NCBI GenBank assembly: GCA_030583705.1 | Contig: CP129471.1 | Location: forward strand, 362,506 to 426,505 | DNA: 64,000 nucleotides | Direction of reading: 5' to 3' | Origin: Patescibacteria group bacterium | GTDB lineage: Bacteria > Patescibacteriota > Patescibacteriia > Patescibacteriales > Patescibacteriaceae | Shown: positions 1 through 8,520 of the stretch, piece after piece | How the letters are laid out: the number at the start of each line of letters is the position of its first letter | Numbering within the stretch: position 1 is the first letter of the stretch | Notes under the pieces: model-generated | Database searches by the model: none | What the model was told of the DNA's origin: nothing | Seen by the model: only the letters and a program-made list of their open reading frames with translations | Translations under genes and position numbers: made by a program

Positions 1-2
1 AA

Positions 3-725
3 ATGATGCAACAGCTTAGGCCAGAGAAGTCCGCTACTTATTCTTCTCATGCTATGACCTGGCAGTCTCTGATTGACATAGACTTTTGGTCTACCAATAT
101 GGTTAGCGAAGATTCACGTATCTTTTGGCATTGTTTCTGCTATTACCAAGGAGATTATCGGGTAGAGCCTCTTTATTTCCCGGTTTCCATGGATATGTGT
201 ATGGATAAAAACCAATGGCAAAGCGCCAAGAACCTTTATCGCCAACAAAGACGTTGGGGTTGGGGAGTGGAGAATATCCCTTATCTGGTTTTTAATACCA
301 TTAAACAATGGCCGTCTTTAACAAGAAAAAGTCGTGGTAATTATTTAAGACATATTGGAGTGCAAATTTACGGTTTTCATTCTTGGGCTACTAACGCTTT
401 AATTACTTCAATTATTGGTTGGCTACCTTTAATTTTGGGAGGTAGTGCTTTTAATGCCACAGTTCTTTCCAGTAACTTACCGATGGTAACAAAGTTCTTA
501 ATGACCCTAGCTATGGTTGGTATGGTTCTTTCCGCCATTGTTTCTCTCTTAATGCTACCAACTATTAACAAAAAAGGCTTTATGAAATATGTTACTTCAG
601 TCTTGCAGTGGATTTGCCTCCCGATCGTTATCATTGTCTTTGGTTCAATTCCCGGACTGGAAGCCCAAACCAGGCTGATGTTAGGTAAATACATGGGTTT
701 TTGGGTTACCCCCAAGCATAGATAA
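3..725 (+). CDS. Family 2 glycosyltransferase, C-terminal part (5' end outside window)
   Basis: This is the C-terminal 240 residues of a processive-type, membrane-bound family 2 glycosyltransferase (cellulose/hyaluronan synthase-like), which would polymerise or transfer a sugar at the cytoplasmic membrane. The ED pair at residues 36-37 and the QQRRW motif at 81-85 (QxxRW) are the acceptor-site signatures. At least three membrane segments follow (about 129-148, 161-185, 198-220). The nucleotide-binding DxD half is missing because the gene begins left of the window, so the first in-frame ATG is not the real start. A strong terminator follows at 788-818. The sugar substrate cannot be told from this fragment. 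Confidence 0.8.
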   Translation: MMQQLRPEKSATYSSHAMTWQSLIDIDFWSTNMVSEDSRIFWHCFCYYQGDYRVEPLYFPVSMDMCMDKNQWQSAKNLYRQQRRWGWGVENIPYLVFNTIKQWPSLTRKSRGNYLRHIGVQIYGFHSWATNALITSIIGWLPLILGGSAFNATVLSSNLPMVTKFLMTLAMVGMVLSAIVSLLMLPTINKKGFMKYVTSVLQWICLPIVIIVFGSIPGLEAQTRLMLGKYMGFWVTPKHR

Positions 726-787
726 AGATAGAGAATAGACCACAATTTTAATTTTAATTAATAAAATAAAGAGTTTAAAAAGGATTT

Positions 788-818
788 AAATGTGCCAACA
801 ACCTGGCACATTTATTTT
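788..818 (+). terminator. Rho-independent terminator after the glycosyltransferase
   Basis: A perfect 10-bp stem (AAATGTGCCA / TGGCACATTT) with a 6-nt loop, followed by ATTTTTC. The 10+6 geometry recurs at 35862-35887 and at 1028-1053. Confidence 0.85.
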
Positions 819-987
819 TCAAAAGGATCTTGCCCAAAGTATTCTTAAATGGTATCATGATGATATAGAGATATAGATAATACGGGAGAATTATATAAAT
901 AAAAAGATTATTCTTAACCTTTGAAATAATTATATAAACATATTCACAGTTTATTTTAAGAAATAACATTAATTTAAATCATACATC

Positions 988-2199
988 ATGTTATATAAAG
1001 AGAATAAGAAAAACCAAGAAAACAAGAAAACACCTCAGATCGTTGAGGTGTTTAATAGTGGGGTAAGTAGTAAGTTAAATAGTAGATTATATAATAATAA
1101 AGCCTTCACCCTCATTGAACTATTAGTAGTCATAGCCATCATAGGTATATTATCCACTCTAGTAATAGTAGCTTTGGGTAATTCACGAGCAGGTGCCAGA
1201 GACGCTAAAAGACTAAATGATCTAAAAGCCATGGCTAATGCCCTAGAGCTATATTATGCAGATAATAACGCATACCCTGAAGCAGATAACTTTTCTCCTG
1301 GAGCTACTTTTGAAGCTGGTGGAGTAGTTTATATGGGCAAAGTACCCAATAATCCTACTCCTCATACAGACGGTAATTGTCCAGATAATGACTATACCTA
1401 TACCCAAGTAGAATCAGGACAAAGTTATAATATATCTACTTGTCTTGGTACTCAAGCACAAAATTCTCCCTCTACTTCTTCTACCACAGTCTCATATTCT
1501 CCTTCAGGTATATTTCAATGTGGACAAAACATACAAGATTCAAGAGATAATAATACTTATCAGACAGTCCAAATAGGTAACCAATGTTGGATGAAAGAAA
1601 ACTTAGCTTATTTACCTTCGGTAGTTGGACCAGCAACAGAAAGTGAAACCGACCCCTATTACTATGTCTACGGTTATTCAGGTACAGACGTTGTGGCTGC
1701 TAAAGCCACCACTAACTATACTACTCACGGTGTTCTCTATAACTGGCCTGCTGCTACTACCGCTTGCCCTACTGGCTGGAAGCTACCTACTGACCAAGAA
1801 TTTAATACTTTGGAACAATATACCGTAGCAACTATTGCCAGTACCGACACCCAATATGCCTGCAATACTTCAGCTACCGGTTGGCAAAGATGTGCAGATA
1901 ATAGTGGCAATGATGCCGGAGGAGCTAAAGGAGTCGGTAAATCTCTTAAGAAAGTTGGACAAGGTTCGGGTGTGGGAGCGGGAGATGACTTGGTTGGTTT
2001 TTCCTCTTTTGTTTCTGGCTTTCGAAACGTGGGCGGAACATTTAGTAGTTTGTCAAGTCTTACTTACTTATGGATGTCTTCTTCTCAGTCTGGATCTCTG
2101 GCGTGGAGTGGAGGAATGAACTCTTCTTATTCAACGGTTCGTCGAAGTGCACTTAGTAAGAGTTATGGCTGGTCAGTCCGTTGCCTCAAGGACTCTTAG
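988..2199 (+). CDS. Type IV pilin-like protein with C-terminal FISUMP domain (paralog 1)
   Basis: Probably a surface protein assembled or exported through a type IV pilus-like system. A class III prepilin signal, KAFTLIELLVVIAIIG, lies at residues 38-53, with predicted cleavage before F40 and Glu at +5. It is followed by the usual pilin alpha-helix and an ALELYYADN segment. The C-terminal half is a FISUMP (Fibrobacter succinogenes major paralogous) domain with the marks GNQCWMKENL, LPTDQEF and the closing SVRCLKDS. Such domains have a C-type-lectin-like fold. The next gene is a tandem paralog 28 nt away. The ATG at 988 lies upstream of a terminator-like hairpin (1028-1053), so the true start may be downstream, for example GTG 1048. 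Ligand unknown. Confidence 0.85.
   Translation: MLYKENKKNQENKKTPQIVEVFNSGVSSKLNSRLYNNKAFTLIELLVVIAIIGILSTLVIVALGNSRAGARDAKRLNDLKAMANALELYYADNNAYPEADNFSPGATFEAGGVVYMGKVPNNPTPHTDGNCPDNDYTYTQVESGQSYNISTCLGTQAQNSPSTSSTTVSYSPSGIFQCGQNIQDSRDNNTYQTVQIGNQCWMKENLAYLPSVVGPATESETDPYYYVYGYSGTDVVAAKATTNYTTHGVLYNWPAATTACPTGWKLPTDQEFNTLEQYTVATIASTDTQYACNTSATGWQRCADNSGNDAGGAKGVGKSLKKVGQGSGVGAGDDLVGFSSFVSGFRNVGGTFSSLSSLTYLWMSSSQSGSLAWSGGMNSSYSTVRRSALSKSYGWSVRCLKDS
1028..1053 (+). terminator. Terminator-like hairpin inside the 5' end of the first pilin/FISUMP gene
   Basis: AAACACCTCA, a 6-nt loop, then TGAGGTGTTT: a perfect 10-bp stem identical in sequence to the terminator stem at 35862-35887. Only TTTAAT follows, so the U-tract is short. 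It lies 40 nt inside the longest reading frame of the pilin gene. It may be an attenuator, a leftover terminator, or a sign that translation starts further downstream. Confidence 0.55.
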
Positions 2200-2227
2200 T
2201 TTTTAATTATTACCCATTTCCCCATCT

Positions 2228-3421
2228 ATGATTAATTATAAAATCAAACTAAGTTCCACCAAACAAGGAATCAAGGGGTTCACCCTCATAGAACTCCTAG
2301 TAGTTATAGCTATCATAGGTATATTATCTACTCTAGTAGTAGTTGCTCTAGGTAACTCTAGAACTAGTGCCAGAGACGCTAAAAGATTAAATGATCTAAA
2401 AGCCATGGCTAATGCTCTAGAGCTATATTATGCAAATAATAACTCATATCCCGCATCTATTACCCCAGGACAACCTCTAGAGCAAGGTGGAGTAGTATAT
2501 ATGAGTAAAGTACCTGAAAACCCTACTCCCAGAACAGATGGTATCTGTCCAGATAGTGAATATACCTATACTGCTATTGCTCATAAACCAGGACACTACC
2601 AATTCTCAGGTTGTATAGGTAGTAGTAGCGGTTCTTTTACAGCAGGACCTGTTAGTTACCAAACAGACTCAGGGGTTATTAACTGTGGTGGTCAGATAAC
2701 AGATGCAGATGGTAATGTCTATAACACTGTTCAAATAGGTTCTCAATGTTGGATGAAAGAAAATATGAATATTGGTACTATGTTAGCTTCAGCTGCCACT
2801 ATGCCTTCAAATAATAATGTCATAGAAAAGTGGTGCTATAACAACACTGCATCTAACTGCGGAGTTACCCCAGCCGTTAACCATGGAGGACTATATACCT
2901 GGGCTGAAGCCATGAATCTACCAACCACTTGTTTAACGACAGATTGTTCTGCCCAAATTCAAACCCCACACCAAGGAATTTGCCCAGATGGATTTCATAT
3001 TCCAACAGATCAAGAGTTCAATACCTTAGAGCAATACACTGTAGCAACTATTGCTAGTACCGCCACTCAATATGCTTGTAATACTTCAACTACCGGTTGG
3101 CAAAGATGTGCGGATAACAATGGCACGGATGCCGGGGGATCAAAAGGAGCCGGTAAATCTCTTAAGAAAGTCGGACAGGGATCAGGTAATGGCGCCGGAA
3201 ATGACTTAGTTGGTTTTTCTGCTACCTTGTCTGGTTGGCGTCATACCTCCTCTGGAGGTATCTTTGATCAATTGTCCAATCATACCACTTTGTGGGTGGC
3301 CCTGCAGTCTACCTCCACTAATGCTTGGAGACGCGATTTGTCTTATACCTATTCTACGGTTAATCATGGTACGTATGGTAAGAGTTTAGGTTTGACAGTG
3401 CGTTGCCTTAAAGACTCTTAG
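2228..3421 (+). CDS. Type IV pilin-like protein with C-terminal FISUMP domain (paralog 2)
   Basis: A tandem paralog of the preceding gene with the same architecture. It has a 17-residue leader ending in Gly17, then the pilin N-terminus FTLIELLVVIAIIG (F18, Glu22), a variable middle, and a FISUMP domain (GSQCWMKENM, IPTDQEF, TVRCLKDS). The pilin helix and the segment before LVGFS are nearly identical to paralog 1 in protein, although many codons differ synonymously. The last ~65 residues are much more divergent. The 28-nt gap to paralog 1 suggests one transcript. No clear terminator follows; there is only a weak AGCTTT/AAAGCT hairpin near 3440. Likely a surface adhesin or minor pilin; the ligand is unknown. 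Confidence 0.85.
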   Translation: MINYKIKLSSTKQGIKGFTLIELLVVIAIIGILSTLVVVALGNSRTSARDAKRLNDLKAMANALELYYANNNSYPASITPGQPLEQGGVVYMSKVPENPTPRTDGICPDSEYTYTAIAHKPGHYQFSGCIGSSSGSFTAGPVSYQTDSGVINCGGQITDADGNVYNTVQIGSQCWMKENMNIGTMLASAATMPSNNNVIEKWCYNNTASNCGVTPAVNHGGLYTWAEAMNLPTTCLTTDCSAQIQTPHQGICPDGFHIPTDQEFNTLEQYTVATIASTATQYACNTSTTGWQRCADNNGTDAGGSKGAGKSLKKVGQGSGNGAGNDLVGFSATLSGWRHTSSGGIFDQLSNHTTLWVALQSTSTNAWRRDLSYTYSTVNHGTYGKSLGLTVRCLKDS

Positions 3422-3544
3422 CTCCTTAAACATCAATAAGCTTTTTGTTAATAAAGCTGGTATATTGAGTTTAATAACGATTTAAGCTATAATTTAAGTA
3501 TCTTAAGAGCCTTGGCTCTTTGGTTATTATTTATTATTATTTTT

Positions 3545-4477
3545 ATGTCATCAAGCAATAATAACGCCAAATTCGCGTTTTTCTATTTGTTATCTTTGGT
3601 TGGGTTAATCTTTGTTTCTATTGGTACTGGACAAGCGATTTTTCAGGTAATTCATAAACTCCTACCAGATCCCGGAATTTATCGGGGAGCTTTTAACTCT
3701 TCTTCCTTGACTTTTGCCATTTCGGCATTAATTATTTCTCTGCCTTTATATTTCTTAACCGTGCGTTATCTTAGTCGTTGTCTGCGAGAAGGTTCTTTAG
3801 CTGGTGATTCACCGATTCGTCGTTGGTTAACTTATCTTATCCTCTTTATTTCTGCAGTGGTCTTTATTGTTTGGTTAATGATTACCATTAGTGGTCTTTT
3901 TGATGGAGAGTTAACTCTTAAATTCATTCTTAAGTCCTTAACAGTCTTTGTTATTGCTGGCTTGATTTTCGGTTATTATTTTTATGACATCCGTCGCTCT
4001 TCTTTTAAGAAGGGTAATAAGGTGGTCTTGGCCTATCTAATCGGTGGCTTGGTTATTTCTATCGGTTCCTTAATCTTAGCTTTCTTCTTTGCCGATTCAC
4101 CCAAAGAAGCGCGCGAAAGAAAACAAGATCAGGCAGTAATTAATTCTTTTATGGAACTAGATAATGCTATTGTAGATTATTATTTAAGGTATGAAAAAAT
4201 GCCCGAGAAACTTGAAGAAGTCTTAAAAACCTCTACTCATTTATCTTCGCGTACACTTAGAAACCCCAGTACAGACCAACCATTTAACTATGAGGTAATT
4301 GATGAGAGAAGCTATGAGCTATGTGCGGAGTTTAATCGTTCCAATAAAGAAGATAGTGATGAATTTGGTCTTAATTACGCGGATCGTTGGCCCCATGAAG
4401 AGGGTTATTATTGCATTACCCAAAGCGTGCCACCGACTGAGTTAAAAGCCTTGCCACAAGAAATACCGATGAGGTAG
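3545..4477 (+). CDS. DUF5671-like multi-pass membrane protein
   Basis: A 310-residue integral membrane protein with about five or six hydrophobic segments in the first ~200 residues, then a soluble C-terminal domain (about 210-310) rich in charged residues with an RNPSTDQPFNYE motif. The arrangement resembles the DUF5671 membrane proteins common in Patescibacteria; this is recognition by pattern only. The ATG at 3545 is preferred over an in-frame ATG at 3512 because the upstream eleven residues are a hydrophobic stub. The gene lies 27 nt before scpA and may be co-transcribed with it. Function unknown. Confidence 0.65.
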   Translation: MSSSNNNAKFAFFYLLSLVGLIFVSIGTGQAIFQVIHKLLPDPGIYRGAFNSSSLTFAISALIISLPLYFLTVRYLSRCLREGSLAGDSPIRRWLTYLILFISAVVFIVWLMITISGLFDGELTLKFILKSLTVFVIAGLIFGYYFYDIRRSSFKKGNKVVLAYLIGGLVISIGSLILAFFFADSPKEARERKQDQAVINSFMELDNAIVDYYLRYEKMPEKLEEVLKTSTHLSSRTLRNPSTDQPFNYEVIDERSYELCAEFNRSNKEDSDEFGLNYADRWPHEEGYYCITQSVPPTELKALPQEIPMR

Positions 4478-4504
4478 TGGTTAATAACAATATTTTATCT
4501 TTTC

Positions 4505-5209
4505 ATGATTATTAAACTTGAACAATTTGAAGGACCTTTAGCTCTTTTGGTTTCCTTAATAGATAAGGCTAAATTGGATATTACTGAAGTAAGTTTAGCT
4601 AAGGTGACTGATCAGTATCTGTCTTATCTTCGTGCGGCTCGTAATATGGACCCAACCGAGATGGCGGACTTTTTAACCGTAGCCTCGCGTCTTTTGTTAA
4701 TTAAAACCAAAGCTCTTTTGCCTTATCTTTTACCAGAAGAAGAGGAAGCGATTGAAGAATTTGAGGATCAACTGAGAATGTATCGTGAATTCTTGGAGGC
4801 CAGCAAGAAAGTAGAGGCTATGGTAGCTGAGGGAAGATTTATGTATGCGCGCGAATTTAATCGCCGAAGCTTAATCGCTGCCTCCGGTGCTTTTGCTCCT
4901 CCTAAGAAATTAAAAGCTTCTGATCTTGCGGATTGCTATAATGCCATGATCTTATCTTTAGCCGAGAGAAGACAGACCTTAACTGAAGCAGTAATTAGGA
5001 TTACTGTTAGCTTAGAAGAAAAAATCGCTGATATTAAAAGCCTAATGAAACGTTTAACGGCTGCTCGTTTTAGCGATTTAGTTAAAGCTTCCGGTTCTAA
5101 GGTGGAAGTGGTAGTTAGCTTTTTGGCTTTACTGGAGCTCGTTAAATTAAAACAAATTGTTGCTGAACAATCCGATCTTTTTTCGGAGATAGAATTAATT
5201 CGTAAATAA
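4505..5209 (+). CDS. scpA: Segregation and condensation protein A
   Basis: The kleisin subunit that bridges SMC heads and recruits ScpB in bacterial condensin, needed for chromosome compaction and segregation. The N-terminus has the family signature FEGPLALLVSLIDKAKLDI, then VTDQYLSYL and the SRLLLIKTKALLP helix. A winged-helix-like C-terminus (about 165-230) binds the SMC cap. The length of 234 residues is normal for the family. scpB follows after 5 nt, the usual operon order. No SMC gene is in the window. Confidence 0.93.
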   Translation: MIIKLEQFEGPLALLVSLIDKAKLDITEVSLAKVTDQYLSYLRAARNMDPTEMADFLTVASRLLLIKTKALLPYLLPEEEEAIEEFEDQLRMYREFLEASKKVEAMVAEGRFMYAREFNRRSLIAASGAFAPPKKLKASDLADCYNAMILSLAERRQTLTEAVIRITVSLEEKIADIKSLMKRLTAARFSDLVKASGSKVEVVVSFLALLELVKLKQIVAEQSDLFSEIELIRK

Positions 5210-5214
5210 TAATT

Positions 5215-5775
5215 ATGACAGAAGAACAAAATATCGCACGAGTGGAAGCTTTGCTCTTTGTGGCAGCTAAGCCTTTGCGTTTAAAAGAAGTATGCGCTTT
5301 GTCTGGTCTTAAAACCAAAGAGGCTAGTGAGGCCTTAGAAAAACTACTAGAGATTTGTCGCGAAAACAAAAGGGGAGTGGCGGTGATTAAGAGTGGCGAG
5401 AGCTACCAAATGGTTTCTTCGCCTGAGCAGGCTGAAGTGGTTAAGGCTTTTATTAAAGATGAAACCACTGGTGATTTATCTAAGCCGAGCTTTGAAACCC
5501 TAACTATTATCGCTTATCGTGGACCTGTTAGTAAACTAGAATTGGATCGTATTCGTGGGGTTAACTGCGGACTTATTTTACGTAATCTTTTATTACGGGG
5601 TTTAATTGAAACCGATTTTGATAAAGAAAAAAAAGAAACCTATTATACGGTAAGTTTGGATTTTGTTAAGTTTTTGGGACTTGGCGCAGTGGAAGAATTA
5701 CCAGATTTTGAACGCTTACACGCTGATGATACCTTAGATAGAATACTGGCGGATAAAGAGAGTTCATTAGCTTAG
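5215..5775 (+). CDS. scpB: Segregation and condensation protein B
   Basis: The partner of ScpA in the SMC-ScpAB condensin; it forms dimers of tandem winged helices. Recognisable parts are the N-terminal EALLFVAAKPL, the linker segment FETLTIIAYRGPVSKLELD, and the IRGVNCGLILRNLLLRGLI segment of the second winged helix, which matches the family consensus IRGV. The length is 186 residues. It starts 5 nt after scpA, so the two are almost certainly co-translated. Confidence 0.93.
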   Translation: MTEEQNIARVEALLFVAAKPLRLKEVCALSGLKTKEASEALEKLLEICRENKRGVAVIKSGESYQMVSSPEQAEVVKAFIKDETTGDLSKPSFETLTIIAYRGPVSKLELDRIRGVNCGLILRNLLLRGLIETDFDKEKKETYYTVSLDFVKFLGLGAVEELPDFERLHADDTLDRILADKESSLA

Positions 5776-5852
5776 AGTTTAGTGGTTTTAAGCTTAGTCG
5801 GCTTAGTTTTTTAAAATTATTGTTAATTTATTTAAGTTTAAGTTTAATATTT

Positions 5853-6776
5853 ATGTTCCCCATTGTTCCTTTACTTATTTCGGTTTCTGTTTTAGGCTCG
5901 GTCTATATAAGCCAGAGCGAGTCTTTTAGAAGTTTAGATAGCCTATCTTTTAAAGTGGATAATAATCTTTATTTAAATAATTATTTGGTTATGCCCCAGG
6001 ATAAAAGTCCAGAGTTTATTGGAGGAGAGACCTTGGTTTTGCAAGCCTCTTCGGCTATTGTAACCAACGAGCTGACCCTGCATCCGCTTTTTTCGTGGGA
6101 GGCTAATAGTGTTAGACCAATCGCCAGTTTAACCAAGCTAATGACCGCTCTAACTGTTTTGGATAATTATGATATTAACTGGGATAAAAAGATAACAATT
6201 ATTGAAGCAGATAGACGTGAAGGTAGTAAGCAGAATATCTTTGTAGGGGATGAGCTTAGCTTAAGAGATCTTTTTATTATTGGTTTAATGGCCTCGGATA
6301 ATGACGCTATTATCGCCTTAATTAGAGGTTTGGGTGTAAGTGAAGAAGACTTTGTCTTAGCCATGAACCAAAGGGCTAAGCATTATCGGTTATTTTCCGC
6401 CTCCTTTTCTGAGCCAACAGGCTTGTCTTCTGCTAATCAATCATCGGCTTTTGATGTTGCTAAATTAGCTAGCCTGGCCTTTAAAAGAGCAGAAATAAAA
6501 GAGGCGCTCTCTTTAACAGCTTATGAAATAACCGATTCTAAAGGTTCTGTTAAGCGCCTTATCTCCACTAATGTTTTGTTAAGAGAAGGCTCTAAAGAGG
6601 GCCTTATAGTGGGAAAAACCGGACATATTAGCTTAGCGGGGTATTGTTTTGCCGGACTTTATTCCAAGAACGGTAATGATATAATTACCGTGGTATTAGG
6701 GGCTCATACCCAGCTTTCTCGCTTTAGTGAGAGCGAAGAGCTGGCGCATTGGGTTTATTCAAGCTATAATTGGTAG
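5853..6776 (+). CDS. D-alanyl-D-alanine carboxypeptidase (peptidase S11 family)
   Basis: A penicillin-binding protein of the DacA/S11 type that trims the terminal D-Ala from peptidoglycan stem peptides outside the membrane. An N-terminal hydrophobic segment acts as signal or anchor. The catalytic S-x-x-K is in IASLTKLM (about residues 90-97), the second motif is SDN in MASDNDAII, and the third is KTG in VGKTGHIS near residue 255. The ATG at 5853 is preferred to the upstream in-frame TTG at 5820. The family's C-terminal beta domain appears to be absent, giving 307 residues. The next gene is tpiA. Confidence 0.88.
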   Translation: MFPIVPLLISVSVLGSVYISQSESFRSLDSLSFKVDNNLYLNNYLVMPQDKSPEFIGGETLVLQASSAIVTNELTLHPLFSWEANSVRPIASLTKLMTALTVLDNYDINWDKKITIIEADRREGSKQNIFVGDELSLRDLFIIGLMASDNDAIIALIRGLGVSEEDFVLAMNQRAKHYRLFSASFSEPTGLSSANQSSAFDVAKLASLAFKRAEIKEALSLTAYEITDSKGSVKRLISTNVLLREGSKEGLIVGKTGHISLAGYCFAGLYSKNGNDIITVVLGAHTQLSRFSESEELAHWVYSSYNW

Positions 6777-6799
6777 TATAATAAAATAAAGGTAAATAT

Positions 6800-7549
6800 A
6801 TGAAATTTGTTATTGCTAATTGGAAAATGAACCTCTCTGTTAATGAGAGTATGGCTTTGGCCGAGACTTATCTTAAATTTTTTAAAGAGACTCCGGCTGA
6901 AATAGTGGTTTGCCCTTCTTTTACGTCATTACCCTTTGTTGGAAAGATCTTAAATGATTCGCAAATATCTACTGGTGGCCAAGATGTCTTTTGGGAAAGA
7001 CAGGGTGCTTATACCGGGGAGATTTCGACCAGAGACCTGGTTGACTTAGGGGCTGGTTATGTTATTTTAGGGCATAGTGAAAGGCGATTTAATGGAGAAG
7101 AGGACTGGATGATTAATCGCAAAGTAATAGCGGCTTTATCTGAAGAACCACTTTGTCCAATTATTTGTGTTGGAGAAACCGAAGAAGACCAAAAAGAAGA
7201 TAGACGAGAGGCGGTTATTGCCAAGCAAATGGAAGAGGCGCTAGATGGTGTGAGCTTGGCTTTAGACAGGAATATTATTATTGCTTATGAGCCAGTTTGG
7301 GCTATTGGTTCTGGGATAACGCCTTCTTTAGATGATATTGAATATACTCACCAGATGATTAGAATACTTTTACGTAAACAACTTGGCAGTCGTTCAGATA
7401 AAGCTTGCGCTGTTGTTTATGGAGGCAGTGTTAACGAGAAAAGTGCCAGGAAAATAGCAGATCTTGAGTGCGTAGACGGTTTTTTGGTGGGTGGGGCTAG
7501 TCTGGAAGCTAAAGAGTTTTACCGTATAGCCCAAACTGTGTTAGAATAA
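6800..7549 (+). CDS. tpiA: Triosephosphate isomerase
   Basis: Interconverts dihydroxyacetone phosphate and glyceraldehyde 3-phosphate in glycolysis. All key segments are visible: ANWKMN at residues 6-11 (substrate-binding Asn and Lys), LGHSERR with the catalytic His near 93-99, the signature AYEPVWAIGSG with the catalytic Glu, and YGGSVNE followed by GFLVGGASL at the phosphate-binding end. The length of 249 residues is standard. It sits directly before fructose-bisphosphate aldolase, so the two form a lower-glycolysis pair. Confidence 0.97.
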   Translation: MKFVIANWKMNLSVNESMALAETYLKFFKETPAEIVVCPSFTSLPFVGKILNDSQISTGGQDVFWERQGAYTGEISTRDLVDLGAGYVILGHSERRFNGEEDWMINRKVIAALSEEPLCPIICVGETEEDQKEDRREAVIAKQMEEALDGVSLALDRNIIIAYEPVWAIGSGITPSLDDIEYTHQMIRILLRKQLGSRSDKACAVVYGGSVNEKSARKIADLECVDGFLVGGASLEAKEFYRIAQTVLE

Positions 7550-7628
7550 GATAAAGATTGGAAAATTTATTCTTCTATTAATTTTATTAAAATTTATTAA
7601 AACTACCTAATAATTTTAAAAAACCTTT

Positions 7629-8510
7629 ATGAATCATCTACCAACTGTCCCACTTAGTGTTCCAAGTAGTAAAAAAACTTTGTTTTTAAAGAATTTTAAC
7701 CTGGCTACTAGAAGAACTGGGCGCCTATTGCTTTTTGCCGGTGACCAGAGAGTGGAACATTTAAACGATGATTTCCATGGAGAAGGTATCCCCACTGAAG
7801 ACGCTAGCCCTGAGCATCTTTTTAAAATAGCCGCTAATTCAAGGGTAGGATTGTTTGCTACTCAACTAGGTTATATAAATCGCTATGGAGCTAAATATCC
7901 GAAGATCCCTTATCTGGTTAAACTTAATTCAAAATCTCATTTAGTACCAGTTGGACAACAAGAACCATATAGTGGTGCTTGGTATGATGTTAGACAAGTA
8001 GTGGAATTTGCCAAACAAAGTAAGTTAAATATTCCGGCTATTGGTTACACGGTTTATGTTGGTAGTAGTTTTGAAGCTGCTATGCTTAAAGAAGCCGCCC
8101 AATTAGTGTGGCAAGCTCATCAGTACGGACTTTTAGCTGTTTTATGGATGTATCCGCGTGGCAAGGCAGTGGATAATCAAAACGACCCGCACCTAATTGC
8201 GGGAGCGGTTAATGTGGGAACAGCCTTAGGAGCAGATTTTGTTAAGGTGGATCGCCCGGAGCCAGCTAGTTCAGAAGGTTATGGAGAGATCTTTGCGGCT
8301 GGTGAGGGTATTAGGGTTTTATTTGCCGGTGGTAAGAGCCAGCATGCTTCTTCACTTTTTGGTACGATTGCGGAACAGATGGCGGCTGGTGCTTCTGGAG
8401 TGGCTTTGGGTAGAAATATTCATCAAAGAAAGTTAAAAGAAGCCATTGCCCTAACCAACGCGGTAGCTGGTATTGTCTATGATAGACAAGTACCTCCTTT
8501 GGGAAATTAA
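7629..8510 (+). CDS. Class I fructose-bisphosphate aldolase, archaeal/DhnA type
   Basis: Cleaves fructose 1,6-bisphosphate (or forms it in reverse) through a Schiff base, feeding the neighbouring triosephosphate isomerase. The sequence follows the DhnA/FbaB-type family: FAGDQRVEH near the N-terminus, AVLWMYPRGKAV in the barrel, ADFVKVDRP where the Lys is the likely Schiff-base residue, and the phosphate-binding end VLFAGGKSQ and GASGVALGRNIHQR. The length is 293 residues. An 80-nt AT-rich gap separates it from tpiA. The related transaldolase-like DhnA activities cannot be excluded from sequence alone. Confidence 0.85.
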   Translation: MNHLPTVPLSVPSSKKTLFLKNFNLATRRTGRLLLFAGDQRVEHLNDDFHGEGIPTEDASPEHLFKIAANSRVGLFATQLGYINRYGAKYPKIPYLVKLNSKSHLVPVGQQEPYSGAWYDVRQVVEFAKQSKLNIPAIGYTVYVGSSFEAAMLKEAAQLVWQAHQYGLLAVLWMYPRGKAVDNQNDPHLIAGAVNVGTALGADFVKVDRPEPASSEGYGEIFAAGEGIRVLFAGGKSQHASSLFGTIAEQMAAGASGVALGRNIHQRKLKEAIALTNAVAGIVYDRQVPPLGN

Positions 8511-8520
8511 TTTTTAAGAT

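Noticed and set aside
988-3421. A complete diversity-generating retroelement at the pilin/FISUMP pair
   Set aside because: No reverse transcriptase, accessory gene or template repeat is present in the window. Only the target-like protein pattern remains, kept as a finding.
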